From assembly GCF_000519265.1 (NCBI RefSeq), contig NZ_KI912608.1, positions 881,665 through 945,664 of the forward strand: a stretch of 64,000 bases of DNA, in the 5' to 3' direction. Below, piece by piece: positions 34,626-43,423 of this stretch. The stretch is from Desulfonatronum lacustre DSM 10312. Its GTDB lineage: Bacteria > Desulfobacterota > Desulfovibrionia > Desulfovibrionales > Desulfonatronaceae. The translations under genes and the position numbers were made by a program. The notes below the pieces were generated by a model. The model saw only the letters and a list, made by a program, of their open reading frames with translations, did not search any database and was not told the origin of the DNA. Every line of letters begins with the position of its first letter. The first letter of the stretch is position 1.

Positions 34626-36284
34626 ATGACATTACGCACCTGCATCACCCCTGAAGGTCGATTCCGCTTCGGCGTCCACCGACCTTCCTACACAGTGGCC
34701 AACCTGCGGGCCGAGGACCATCTTGAGGCCCTGGGTCGAACGGAAACCGGGAAGGAGGTGAACAACCAGCGCAACTTTCCCGTCGGAGACGTCCAGGTGG
34801 ACCGGGCCTCCGTGATCTACGAAATCCCCAATGCCTTTCCATTCCGGGGCACGACCTACGTCGATTCCTCCTGGGCCGACGCCAAGGCCCACGATCCGCT
34901 TTGCATCGCGCTTCCCGCGCCGGAAAAAACATCCATGCACGATGCGTTGGACTCCATCTTCGACGCCGCGGGAAGCAAGACCCCATCATCGGACAAAGCC
35001 GCGCTCTTCGCGGCTCTGCCTGAATCCGTGCTCCTGGCCGTGGCCGTCACGTCCACGGACCCGAAGGATCTGCAAATCATCGCGTCTCTGTCCTGCGATC
35101 TGTTGTTTGGCGACACGGATGATCCTTCAGGAGCCGTCCCCACGGGGTTGCGCTACATCAAGGACGCGGATGGTCGGGTCCGCCCCGTGATGCATCGTCA
35201 CGATCTGTTCGAAGCCGTGGTGAACAATCCCCGACTGCCGGACGCCTACAAGGTGGCCATGGTTCTTCGGCCCGGTGTTCAGGGGGCCAGCGAGGTGGTG
35301 GGGGACGTTCGCTTCGGTCCGGACGGGCGCACGCACGTATTCGAGTATCTGCGCCGCAACAGCTACATTCCTTGGGGCCATTTCGCCGCGAACATGGCCC
35401 ACGACGCCGTGCGGTACGGAATCCGCGAACTGGACGTGGAGGACATTCTCGGCCTTCGTCACCTGTATTATCAGCGAACCTACATTCGGCTGGCGGAGCT
35501 GTGCGGCCTGGCCACGCCCCGGCATCGGCGGTTGACCGTTGAAGAGCTGGAGGAACTGCGGATCACGACCCTGGAGCACGTCCGCCGGGCCGCGGCTCGC
35601 GGCGAGGAGCTTGCCTACAGCGCCACACTCTGGGGCTGGAATTTCGGGTTTGATTTCGCGCCCAGCGGCTATCGCCTCCACGCTTCCCATCAGCAGGTGC
35701 ATCAGCAGTACGCCTTGATTCCAAGCTCGTTGCCGATCACCGAGGCGTTGAGTGAGGGCGGGACGTTTCGTCCGTATGCCTGCGGCGATCTGGTGGCCGA
35801 CGCCGTAGATCGCTATCGGGTCGAGACCGGACAAGGGTTGTTCACGGACTATCTGCGGGCCATCCGCGCCAATCAACGCACCGACGGCCGTCCTGGGGAA
35901 GCGGACTTGGTGGTCCATGAGGACGAGCACGTGCTGCTCTTCGTACCCAAGGCCCAGGCCGCCGGGTTCGAGTTGCAACTGATGCCGCTGCGTCCGGTGG
36001 GCAACGTGCTGGAGGCGGACGCGACCTGCCGCGCGGCCCTGGACAAGGCCATGCTCATCGCCCAGCGGGCCTTGGAAGGCCTTGGTGCGCGGATGGTCAC
36101 CAGCATTGAGTATTCCCGCCGCCTGGATGCCGGAGATCCGGACCAACGTCTGCTGTACGCCTTTCTGCCCAAACTGCCCTATGCCCCCGGCGGGTTCAGC
36201 GAGGCCCAGGCCCGGTGCATCGTCGGCCACTATCCCGAGGATTTCGCCCTGGCCTGCCGAATAGTTCTGGCCAGGGACATGTGA
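34626..36284 (+). CDS. Large protein with HIT/GalT-like histidine motif, function unknown
   Basis: 552 aa, no signal peptide or membrane helix. The middle has TLWGWNFGFDFAPSGYRLHA followed by SHQQVHQQYALIPSS, with His-x4-His spacing and an upstream His-Ala, which recalls the HxHxH/HxHxQ active site of HIT-superfamily nucleotidyl transferases such as GalT. The C-terminal third has EDEHVLLFVPKAQAAGFELQ, also GalT-like in feel. I do not recognise a named family. Start ATG at 34626 has a poor ribosome site. It is followed six bases later by azlC. Confidence 0.7.
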   Translation: MTLRTCITPEGRFRFGVHRPSYTVANLRAEDHLEALGRTETGKEVNNQRNFPVGDVQVDRASVIYEIPNAFPFRGTTYVDSSWADAKAHDPLCIALPAPEKTSMHDALDSIFDAAGSKTPSSDKAALFAALPESVLLAVAVTSTDPKDLQIIASLSCDLLFGDTDDPSGAVPTGLRYIKDADGRVRPVMHRHDLFEAVVNNPRLPDAYKVAMVLRPGVQGASEVVGDVRFGPDGRTHVFEYLRRNSYIPWGHFAANMAHDAVRYGIRELDVEDILGLRHLYYQRTYIRLAELCGLATPRHRRLTVEELEELRITTLEHVRRAAARGEELAYSATLWGWNFGFDFAPSGYRLHASHQQVHQQYALIPSSLPITEALSEGGTFRPYACGDLVADAVDRYRVETGQGLFTDYLRAIRANQRTDGRPGEADLVVHEDEHVLLFVPKAQAAGFELQLMPLRPVGNVLEADATCRAALDKAMLIAQRALEGLGARMVTSIEYSRRLDAGDPDQRLLYAFLPKLPYAPGGFSEAQARCIVGHYPEDFALACRIVLARDM

Positions 36285-36290
36285 GCATTC

Positions 36291-37016
36291 ATGTCCACAC
36301 CCTCAATTTCCTCGTCACAGCCGATAACGTTCACGCTTTCCGGCGTCCGGCGCGGCTTCCAAAGCTGCCTGCCCCTGGGATTGAGCGTGTTCGCCTACGG
36401 CTTGGTCTTCGGCATCCTGGCCGTGCAGGCCGGGATGAGCGCGGCGCAGGCCGGGGCCATGAGCCTGACCACCTTTGCCGGGGCGTCCCAGCTTATGGTG
36501 CTGGAGTTCTGGGGACCGGTCCTGCCCTTTTTGGGCATCGTGCTGACAACATTCATCGTCAATCTACGCCACGTACTCATGGGCGCGGCCCTCAGGGATT
36601 GGCTGGTCGGCCTTCCCCCTTGGAAAGCCTATGGTTCGTTGTTCTTCATGACCGACGAGTCCTGGGCCCTGTCCATGCGCGAAATGGGTTCAGGCGGACG
36701 GGACGCCGCGTTTCTGCTGGGCGCGGGGCTGTGCATTTACCTGTTCTGGTTTTCGGCCACGATTCTTGGTGCATCCAGCGTTTTTTTTCTCGGTACGGCC
36801 ATGAGCGACCCGGCCCGCTGGGGCCTGGACTTCGCGTTCACCGCCGTGTTCATCAGCCTGTTGATTTTTTTCTGGAAAGGCCGACACGACCTGCCGGTCT
36901 GGCTGGTAGCCGCCGCTGCGGCCTGGATCGGATGGGCGCTGCTGCCCGGTAAATGGTACATACTTTGCGGCGGTCTGGCCGGGGGGCTGTACGGGGCATG
37001 GCGACATGGACGCTGA
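36291..37016 (+). CDS. azlC: AzlC, branched-chain amino acid exporter large subunit
   Basis: 241 aa with about six membrane helices. Typical AzlC segments: LPLGLSVFAYGLVFGILAVQ, then MSLTTFAGASQLMVLEFWG, and FIVNLRHVLMGAALRDWL. AzlC/AzlD pairs (BrnFE type) export branched-chain amino acids or analogues. It overlaps azlD by 11 bases, so the two are translationally coupled. Confidence 0.93.
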   Translation: MSTPSISSSQPITFTLSGVRRGFQSCLPLGLSVFAYGLVFGILAVQAGMSAAQAGAMSLTTFAGASQLMVLEFWGPVLPFLGIVLTTFIVNLRHVLMGAALRDWLVGLPPWKAYGSLFFMTDESWALSMREMGSGGRDAAFLLGAGLCIYLFWFSATILGASSVFFLGTAMSDPARWGLDFAFTAVFISLLIFFWKGRHDLPVWLVAAAAAWIGWALLPGKWYILCGGLAGGLYGAWRHGR

Positions 37017-37386
37017 TCTCGCCCTTGCGGCCCTGACCGGCGTTTCGAGCCCGAGTTTTTTAGGGGTGTCCGTGGGAGGAGCCGGGGGAGAAGCCTGGGG
37101 CGTGTTCTGGGTTTTGCTGGGCATGGCCGCGGCGACCTATCTCACCCGGGCCGCTGGTTTGTTTCTGATCAGCCGGGTTTCGCCCACGCCGCGAGTGGAG
37201 GCCTTTCTCCGGCATGTCCCGGCCTCGATCCTGGTGGCCATCGTCGTGCCCAACCTTGTTCAAGGCGGGCCGGCGGAACGGGCCGCCGCCGGAATCACGG
37301 CCCTGGTCGCCATCCTGACCCGCAACCTGATCGCCGCCCTGTTCGCCGGCGTCCTGGCCGTGGTCGCGTTGCGGGGAGTGATATAG
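37006..37386 (+). CDS. azlD: AzlD, small subunit of branched-chain amino acid exporter
   Basis: 126 aa with four hydrophobic helices. AAATYLTRAAGLFLISR and LRHVPASILVAIVVPNLVQ are the AzlD family signature. The first 30 residues (MDADLALAALTGVSSPSFLG) form a glycine-rich extension; translation could instead start within it. It is followed by palindrome element D 11 bases after the stop. Confidence 0.93.
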   Translation: MDADLALAALTGVSSPSFLGVSVGGAGGEAWGVFWVLLGMAAATYLTRAAGLFLISRVSPTPRVEAFLRHVPASILVAIVVPNLVQGGPAERAAAGITALVAILTRNLIAALFAGVLAVVALRGVI

Positions 37387-37397
37387 TGATCTTACCG

Positions 37398-37490
37398 CGG
37401 TGTCGGAATCGGTATCGGAATCGGTATCGAACTCAGGTTATTGGCATACAAACAATATCGATTCCGATACCGACACCGACACCGACACCG
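37398..37490. repeat. Six-base-unit palindrome, element D
   Basis: Arm ends CGGTGTCGG (37398-37406) and CCGACACCG (37482-37490) match exactly; inside are phase-matched TCGGnn units (GGAATCGGTATCGGAATCGG) with mismatches at the variable bases. The loop includes TTATTGGCATAC, whose reverse complement carries GCCAATA, also found in the loop of element B. It separates azlD from the FemAB-like gene. Confidence 0.72.
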
Positions 37491-37512
37491 AAAGAGAATT
37501 GTTGAATTGGAA

Positions 37513-38694
37513 ATGGTATTACCCATGACCACCATCCCCACCCTGACCGCGATTTGGCATAACGCCATTGCCGACATTGATCCCGATGCCTGGAACAGGC
37601 TGTGTTCCGGTCGGGATGTTCCTTTTTTGCGCTGGGAGTGGCTGCATTTATTGGAAGCGTCCGGTAGCGTCGGCTCTGAAAGCGGCTGGCAGCCGTGTCA
37701 CCTGACGATTCACGATCAGGGGCGGATGGTCGGGGCCGCGCCGCTGTATTTGAAAACGCACAGCGACGGGGAGTTCGTCTTTGATCATGCCTGGGCCCAT
37801 CTGGCCGCGAGCATGCGGGTGCGCTACTACCCCAAACTGGTAGGCATGAGTCCGTTCAGTCCGGTCACGGCTTATCGCTTTCTGATGGCCGGGAACGTGA
37901 ATCAGGCCAAGTTGAGCGCGGCCATGATTCTGGAAATCGAGAACTTTTGTCGGCGACGCGGGGTGTCCGGGTGCGGGTTTCACTTCGTGACCACCAACTG
38001 GGGGCGAATTCCGGAAAGCCTGGGTTACAAGGTCTGGGTGCATCAGGGGTTCGTCTGGCTGAATCCCGGCTTCACTTCCTTTGACGAGTATCTGAACGGG
38101 CTGAAGGCCAATCAGCGCCGCAACGTACGTCGGGAGCGCGACCGTCTGGTCCGGCGCAAAATCACCACTCAATGCCTGTTCGGTCGGGAGATTCCGGAGT
38201 CCTATTTCGCCCTGATGTACGAACTGTATGCCCGGCACAACGATCGGTTCGGGCAGTGGAGCTGCAAGTTTCTGACCCCGGCCTTTTTTCAGGGACTCCG
38301 GAAAACCTTTCGTGACAACCTGTTGATCATCGCGGCCTTCGAACCGGATGAACCTACTCCCATGGCCATGTCGCTGCTCATCACGGACGGGGACCGGCTC
38401 TACGGGAGATACTGGGGCACGTGGCGGGACGAAGAGTTCCTGCATTTCGAACTGTGCTACTACAAGCCCATGGAATGGATGATTAGGAAAGGAATCCGGC
38501 TCTTTGACCCGGGCATGGGCGGCGTGCACAAGGCGCTGCGCGGATTCGTCTCCGCGCCCAATTACAGCTTGCATAAATTTTTCGATCCCCGGCTGCACGG
38601 AGTGATGGAATCCACCATTTCGGAATACAACCAGATGGAAATGCGGGACATCGCCGCCCTGAACAGCATCCTGCCCTACAAGCGACGAGGGTGA
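37513..38694 (+). CDS. GNAT/FemAB-like protein (DUF482, peptidoglycan-type N-acyltransferase fold)
   Basis: 393 aa from ATG at 37513 (or 37525); an ORF start at 37441 lies inside the palindrome and reads RFRYRHRHRHRKR, so I reject it. Seen: WEWLHLLEASGSVG, then PLYLKTHSDGEFVFDHAW and YYPKLVGMSPFSPVTAYRF, and a C-terminal half FRDNLLIIAAFEPDEPTPMA followed by YGRYWGTWRDEEFLHFELCY. This is the pattern of the FemAB-related DUF482 proteins, N-acyltransferases of unknown substrate. No secretion signal. Its 5' end is set by palindrome D and its 3' end is followed by E. Confidence 0.85.
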   Translation: MVLPMTTIPTLTAIWHNAIADIDPDAWNRLCSGRDVPFLRWEWLHLLEASGSVGSESGWQPCHLTIHDQGRMVGAAPLYLKTHSDGEFVFDHAWAHLAASMRVRYYPKLVGMSPFSPVTAYRFLMAGNVNQAKLSAAMILEIENFCRRRGVSGCGFHFVTTNWGRIPESLGYKVWVHQGFVWLNPGFTSFDEYLNGLKANQRRNVRRERDRLVRRKITTQCLFGREIPESYFALMYELYARHNDRFGQWSCKFLTPAFFQGLRKTFRDNLLIIAAFEPDEPTPMAMSLLITDGDRLYGRYWGTWRDEEFLHFELCYYKPMEWMIRKGIRLFDPGMGGVHKALRGFVSAPNYSLHKFFDPRLHGVMESTISEYNQMEMRDIAALNSILPYKRRG

Positions 38695-38708
38695 ACGGGG
38701 GGATACAT

Positions 38709-38834
38709 CGGATCGGTATTGAAATCGAAATCGTGGTCGAAATCGAACGTCATATCCAAGAAGATGGCGTAATCACCGAGTGATGCACAATTTTTTCCAG
38801 ATTCCGTTTTCGATTTCGATTTCGATCGCGATTT
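38709..38834. repeat. Six-base-unit palindrome, element E
   Basis: Left arm 38709-38745 (GAAATCGAAATCGTGGTCGA core) and right arm 38811-38834 (CGATTTCGATTTCGATCGCG) are inverted arrays in the same phase. The 65-base loop holds GGCGTAATCACCG, related to the loops of C and F. It lies between the GNAT gene and plsC. Confidence 0.7.
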
Positions 38835-38919
38835 GGATTATTGATGAGAACAGATTTGCCCTGATCATTTCCTGGCCGCATTTACATTTTGATCATAACA
38901 GATTAGGAGAGGGCGCTGC

Positions 38920-39645
38920 ATGTTGTCCATTATTCCTTTCTATCTTTTCTTTGTTCCGCTGACCATTTTCTTCGCGATCGTCGTCATAATCGCTTCTTTT
39001 TTCGACCGTAGCGGAAATCTTTCGAACCGGATCAGTATCTTCTGGGGCGGGCTGGTTTGCCGGTTGGCCGGGGTCACGGTGCATGTGGACCGCGGAGATT
39101 TCGATCCGGATGGAAAGTATATCCTGATGGTCAATCACCAGAGCTGGTTCGATATTCCGGTGTTGCTGGCGGCCTTAAAAGGGCATCAGTTCCGGTTCGT
39201 GGCCAAGAAAAGCCTGTTTCGCATCCCCTTTTTCGGTCAGGCCATGTCCCGAATCGGGTACATCGGCATTGACCGGGAAAATCCTCGCCGCGGGATCAAG
39301 AGCATTCAGGAAGCCATCGCCAAGTCCGACCACGCCTCCATTCTTATTTTTCCCGAAGGCTCCCGCTTCGAAAAGCTTGGGAGCTTCAAAATCGGGCCGA
39401 TGATCCTGGCCATCAAAAGCGGACGTCCCGTGGTGCCGGTATTGATCTCCGGAACCTACGCCGTGCTCCCGAAAGATTCCTGGCGCATCCGACCGGGTTC
39501 CGTCGCGGTGCGGTTCTTTCCCGCCCACGCGATCCAAGACGCCTACACGCTCAAGGAGCGTGAACGACTCAAAGAGGATATATGGAAAATCATGCACGCG
39601 CACTCCAAGGAGACTGACGAATGGTTGGACAAGAAACGTCCGTGA
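38920..39645 (+). CDS. plsC: PlsC-type 1-acylglycerol-3-phosphate acyltransferase
   Basis: 241 aa. One N-terminal hydrophobic segment (about 5-28), then the catalytic HxxxxD as NHQSWFD (His73, Asp78) and the substrate motif FPEGSR (144-149), with GSFKIGPMILAIKSGRPVVP downstream. It makes phosphatidic acid from lysophosphatidate at the inner membrane. AGGAGAGGG precedes the ATG. The 3' end overlaps the RNase J gene by 25 bases. Confidence 0.94.
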   Translation: MLSIIPFYLFFVPLTIFFAIVVIIASFFDRSGNLSNRISIFWGGLVCRLAGVTVHVDRGDFDPDGKYILMVNHQSWFDIPVLLAALKGHQFRFVAKKSLFRIPFFGQAMSRIGYIGIDRENPRRGIKSIQEAIAKSDHASILIFPEGSRFEKLGSFKIGPMILAIKSGRPVVPVLISGTYAVLPKDSWRIRPGSVAVRFFPAHAIQDAYTLKERERLKEDIWKIMHAHSKETDEWLDKKRP

Positions 39646-41279
39646 CCCTGACCCCTCTGGGAGGGTTGGGCGAGATCGGGATGAACTGCATGCTGCTGGA
39701 GTCCGCCGACGGCATGATCATTATCGATTGCGGACTGATGTTTCCCAGTGACTTTCATTACGGCGTGGACGTTCTGATCCCGCGCTTCGAAACCATCCTG
39801 GCCCGGAAGGACAAGCTCCGGGGCATCGTCCTGACCCACGGCCACGAGGACCATATCGGAGCCTTGCCTTGGCTGCTGCCCTACGTGGACGCCCCGCTGT
39901 TCAGTTCCGAGTTTACTCTGGCCCTGCTGGAGAACAAGCTGCGTGAGCACAACCTGAACAAATACGTGGATTTTCGCCGGGTGAACAGCAACGACTCCGT
40001 GGAGTTGGGGCCATTTACCGTGCATTTTTTCCAGGTCTGTCACTCCATCATCAACGGTTACGGCCTGGGCATCGAAACCCCGGTGGGCCGGATCGTGCAC
40101 AGCGGCGACTTCAAGATCGACCCCACGCCCATGGACGACCAGTTTACCGACCTGGAAGCCTTTGCCAAATTTTCCGAACCCGGCGTGCATCTGCTGCTTT
40201 CCGACTCCACCAATATTGAACGGGAAGGGGCGACCTTGACCGAGCTGGAGATCAAGGGTGCACTGGAGCGGGTCTTCCGACAAACCGAAGGCCGGATCAT
40301 CATCACCTTGTTTTCCAGCCATATCCAGCGGATGCAGGAAGTCTTCGACCTGGCGGCCTTGACTGGAAGAAAGGTCGCCGTCAGCGGACGCAGCCTGGTG
40401 AACAACATCGCCCTGGCTAAGGACCTCGGGTATCTGCGCTTGGCCCCGGACGCTCTCTGTTCTCTGGACGACATCGAGGACCTGCGCGACGATCAACTGG
40501 TTCTACTGGTCACCGGCTCCCAGGGCGAACCCCTGTCCGTGCTCAGTCGGATCGCCCAGGGAGAACACCGCCAGATCAGCATCCGTCGGGGAGACCTGGT
40601 CCTGATGTCCTCACGGATCATTCCGGGCAACACCAAGGCCATTTCGCGGCTGATCAACAACTTGTACCGCCTGGGCGCGGAAGTGCTGTACGAAAAGGTC
40701 CAGGGCATCCACGCCTCGGGCCATGCCCACCGGGACGAATTGGTCACCATGCTGAACACGGTCAAGCCCAAATTTTTCGTGCCCGTTCACGGGGAATACC
40801 GGCACTTGGTCAAACACTGTCAACTGGCCCGGGAGTGCGGAGTGGCCCCGGAGCGGGCCATCGTCCTGGACAACGGACAACCATTGACGTTTTTCGAGCG
40901 CGGGATCCGCTTCGACGATCGCATCCGGGTGGATTCGACCCTGGTGGACGGCAAAGGCGTCGGCGACGTGGGCGCCAGCGTGCTCAAGGAGCGCAAACTG
41001 CTGGCCGAGGAAGGCCTGGTGGTGGTGCACGTGGTCATCGACCAGGAGACGGGACACATTCTGGTCGGCCCGGAATTGATCTCCAAGGGGTTTGTCTTTG
41101 AACAGCAGTTCGAGCACGTCCTGGATGATTCCAAGTGCCTGATCCTGGACGTGTTCGAGTCCAATCCCAAGGCCTCACCCAAAAAAAACGCGGAACGCAT
41201 CCGCGTGGTCCTGCGCAACTTTTTCCGCAAGGTCCTTCACCGCGATCCCGTGGTTTTGCCCGTGGTGGTCGGGGTGTGA
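39621..41279 (+). CDS. rnj: Ribonuclease J
   Basis: 552 aa. The beta-lactamase fold has the metal motif HGHEDHIG (His73, His75, Asp77, His78), and beta-CASP features GEYRHLVKHCQLA and HASGHAHRDEL follow. RNase J is a 5'-3' exonuclease and endonuclease in mRNA turnover and rRNA maturation. The C-terminal domain is present to RVVLRNFFRKVLHRDPVVLP. The start ATG at 39621 lies inside plsC, so expression is coupled to lipid synthesis genes only by position. Confidence 0.95.
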   Translation: MVGQETSVTLTPLGGLGEIGMNCMLLESADGMIIIDCGLMFPSDFHYGVDVLIPRFETILARKDKLRGIVLTHGHEDHIGALPWLLPYVDAPLFSSEFTLALLENKLREHNLNKYVDFRRVNSNDSVELGPFTVHFFQVCHSIINGYGLGIETPVGRIVHSGDFKIDPTPMDDQFTDLEAFAKFSEPGVHLLLSDSTNIEREGATLTELEIKGALERVFRQTEGRIIITLFSSHIQRMQEVFDLAALTGRKVAVSGRSLVNNIALAKDLGYLRLAPDALCSLDDIEDLRDDQLVLLVTGSQGEPLSVLSRIAQGEHRQISIRRGDLVLMSSRIIPGNTKAISRLINNLYRLGAEVLYEKVQGIHASGHAHRDELVTMLNTVKPKFFVPVHGEYRHLVKHCQLARECGVAPERAIVLDNGQPLTFFERGIRFDDRIRVDSTLVDGKGVGDVGASVLKERKLLAEEGLVVVHVVIDQETGHILVGPELISKGFVFEQQFEHVLDDSKCLILDVFESNPKASPKKNAERIRVVLRNFFRKVLHRDPVVLPVVVGV

Positions 41280-41307
41280 GGGACGAATTCAAAAACGGGA
41301 GTTTTTT

Positions 41308-42087
41308 ATGCGAGTCGTGCGAGTGCAGTATGCGGGGAAGACGTTTTACGCCACCCTGGAGCCGGACCATGTGCTGTGTCTGAACAGGGACATCGGGTTG
41401 AATGATCCGATCCCTCTGGACCAGGTGGTCTTGCTGCCTCCGGTCGCGCCCAGCAAAATCATCTGCGCGGCCTTGAACTACCATGCCCATGCCGAGGAAA
41501 TGGGCAAGACCGTACCGGAGGAGCCGGTATTGTTCTTCAAGCCGCCGTCCTCGATCATCGGTGCGTGGCAGTCCATTGTCCTGCCGTCGCAATCCTCACG
41601 GGTGGATTATGAAGGGGAGTTGGCCGTGGTCATCGGCAAACCGTGCCGCCGGGTCGGCGTGGCCGAGGCCTCGGAATACATTTTCGGCTACACCTGCGCC
41701 AACGACGTCACGGCTCGGGACCTGCAGGCCAAGGACGGTTTGTACGGCCGCGCCAAGGGCTTCGATACCTTTGGCCCCATCGGGCCCTGGATCGAGACCG
41801 AGGTGCCGGACCCGGCCGCATTGACCCTGACCACCCGGGTCAACGGCGAGGTCCGCCAGGAAGGCAGTACCGGCGACATGATTTTCAGCGCCTGGGAGTT
41901 GCTCAGCTTCGCCTCCAGCGTGATGACCCTGCTGCCCGGAGACGTGATCCTGACCGGAACGCCGCCCGGAATCGGACCGATGCGTCCGGGCGATGAAGTT
42001 CAGGTGGAAATCTCCGAGGTGGCCCTGCTGACCAACACCGTGGTGGCGGAGCAGGCTCAGGAATCGGAATTCACGGTCATTCAATAA
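41308..42087 (+). CDS. Fumarylacetoacetate hydrolase family protein
   Basis: 259 aa. FAH core: KIICAALNYHAHAEEMGKTV, then FFKPPSSIIGAWQSIVLP, VDYEGELAVVIGKPCRRVG and GYTCANDVTARDLQAKDGLY, with metal-binding Glu/Asp residues in DYEGELA. Members include acylpyruvase (FAHD1-like), 5-oxopent-3-ene-tricarboxylate decarboxylase and 2-hydroxyhepta-diene-dioate isomerases; the substrate cannot be chosen from sequence. GGGAG precedes the ATG. Probably part of the plus-strand run with rnj and the RdgC-like gene. Confidence 0.9.
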   Translation: MRVVRVQYAGKTFYATLEPDHVLCLNRDIGLNDPIPLDQVVLLPPVAPSKIICAALNYHAHAEEMGKTVPEEPVLFFKPPSSIIGAWQSIVLPSQSSRVDYEGELAVVIGKPCRRVGVAEASEYIFGYTCANDVTARDLQAKDGLYGRAKGFDTFGPIGPWIETEVPDPAALTLTTRVNGEVRQEGSTGDMIFSAWELLSFASSVMTLLPGDVILTGTPPGIGPMRPGDEVQVEISEVALLTNTVVAEQAQESEFTVIQ

Positions 42088-42111
42088 CCATGATTGGATA
42101 GGGAGTCGAAC

Positions 42112-42840
42112 GTGGGTTTTCTTTCCGCGAGCACGGGACTGACCAGATACCGTCTGCCGGACGAGGTCGGGGACGACGTGCTTTCCGATGTCCAGCTCAG
42201 GCTGAAACGGTTTGCCTTCGTGGACATCGACCAGAGCATGGAGGAGCGGTCCTTCGGCTGGGTCTGCTTCGACGACCTGTTGGACGCGGAGTGGACCACG
42301 GCTGGTCCGGAAAAAGGACCGTACTTGGCCTTTTCCCTGCGCCTGGACACCCGGCGCGTCCCTCCGGCGGTGTTCAAGAAACATTGGATGATCGCCCTGC
42401 GGGAGCGGATGGCCCAACTGGTCGCGGAAGGCAAGAAGTTTCTGAGCAAGGACCAAAAAACCGAACTGCGCGATCAGGTCCGGCAACGCCTGCTGATGCG
42501 CAGTCTGCCCATCCCGGCGGTGTTCGACGTGGTCTGGAGCGTACGGGACAACCGGGTGTATCTGGCCACCACCAATACCAAGGTCCGCACCCTGTTCGAG
42601 GAACTGTTCGCCCGAACCTTCGATGCCGAGCTGGAGCCGCTGACTCCGGTGGTTCTGGCGCTGGAACTCCTGGGAGAAGCGGCGGAAGGTCGGTTGACCG
42701 GATTTGAGGGATCGATGTTCGTTCCGATCCGTCGAGCCGCCGTGGAGACAGCCCGAGAGGCTTTTGGGCAGGCCGCCGCGCGGCGCGAAAGTGACCGCGT
42801 TCGCGACGCATCCGATGAAGAAGGGGAGGGCGTGTCGTGA
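42112..42840 (+). CDS. RdgC-like recombination-associated protein
   Basis: 242 aa with a GTG start at 42112 after AGGGAG; an earlier TTG at 42094 lacks a site. Segments VVPPAVFKKHW-like (RRVPPAVFKKHWMIALRERM), KKFLSKDQKTELRDQVRQRL and VFDVVWSVRDNRVYLATTNT follow the order of RdgC, a ring-shaped DNA-binding protein that limits RecA. It is shorter than E. coli RdgC (about 300 aa), and the next gene overlaps it by four bases, so the two may act together. Similarity is moderate, so the role is inferred. Confidence 0.7.
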   Translation: MGFLSASTGLTRYRLPDEVGDDVLSDVQLRLKRFAFVDIDQSMEERSFGWVCFDDLLDAEWTTAGPEKGPYLAFSLRLDTRRVPPAVFKKHWMIALRERMAQLVAEGKKFLSKDQKTELRDQVRQRLLMRSLPIPAVFDVVWSVRDNRVYLATTNTKVRTLFEELFARTFDAELEPLTPVVLALELLGEAAEGRLTGFEGSMFVPIRRAAVETAREAFGQAAARRESDRVRDASDEEGEGVS

Positions 42841-43376
42841 GTCTGGAAACCATCAAAGCCAAGGACCTGGCTCTGGGGCAGGAATTTTTGACCTGGATCT
42901 GGTTTCGCAGCGAACGCAGCAACGGCCAGTGGCAAACCACGGACGGCATCCCCTTTGGCCTGACCTTCGAGGGCCGAGTCATGGTCCAAAGTGGTGAAGG
43001 CGAATACCTGGAAACCGCGGTCAGCAGCGGCCCCGGCGCGGAACTGCACGAGGCAAAAAGCGGTTTGTTGCGCGGCAAGAAGGTGCATCAGGCCAAGCTG
43101 CGCGTGGAAGAGGACGGCCACGGCTGGCAGGTAACGGTAAAGGCCGAGGATTTTTCCACGGCCGGCTTCAAGACGCCCAAGGTGGAGTTTCGCCTGGAAG
43201 AGGGCCAGGACCCGGACGGTCCGTTCCTGGAGAAGATGTACCTGTTGGAGCGGGCCTTGTTCTTTTTTGACCAGATGTTCTTACAATTTTTAAAATTGCG
43301 GTTTTCCTCCGAATGGAGCGACGAATTGAACGCCGTTCGCCGGTGGGTCGACACGACCTCCGGTTCCACTCCGTAA
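42837..43376 (+). CDS. Conserved-looking partner of the RdgC-like gene, unknown function
   Basis: 179 aa from GTG at 42837, overlapping the RdgC-like stop (GTGA). It is soluble and acidic, with no motif I can name. Segments: FLTWIWFRSERSNGQWQTTD, then VSSGPGAELHEAKSGLLRGK, and a hydrophobic helix RALFFFDQMFLQFLKL near the C-terminus. The overlap with the RdgC-like gene suggests a subunit or a split C-terminal part. Confidence 0.6.
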   Translation: MSLETIKAKDLALGQEFLTWIWFRSERSNGQWQTTDGIPFGLTFEGRVMVQSGEGEYLETAVSSGPGAELHEAKSGLLRGKKVHQAKLRVEEDGHGWQVTVKAEDFSTAGFKTPKVEFRLEEGQDPDGPFLEKMYLLERALFFFDQMFLQFLKLRFSSEWSDELNAVRRWVDTTSGSTP

Positions 43377-43423
43377 CCCCAAATCAGCCGTTGCCCAAAC
43401 GACCCTTCACAGGAGCATATTGT

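Noticed and set aside
37441-37512. Longer start for the GNAT/FemAB-like gene
   Set aside because: The extra residues come from palindrome D (RHRHRH runs) and have no ribosome site.
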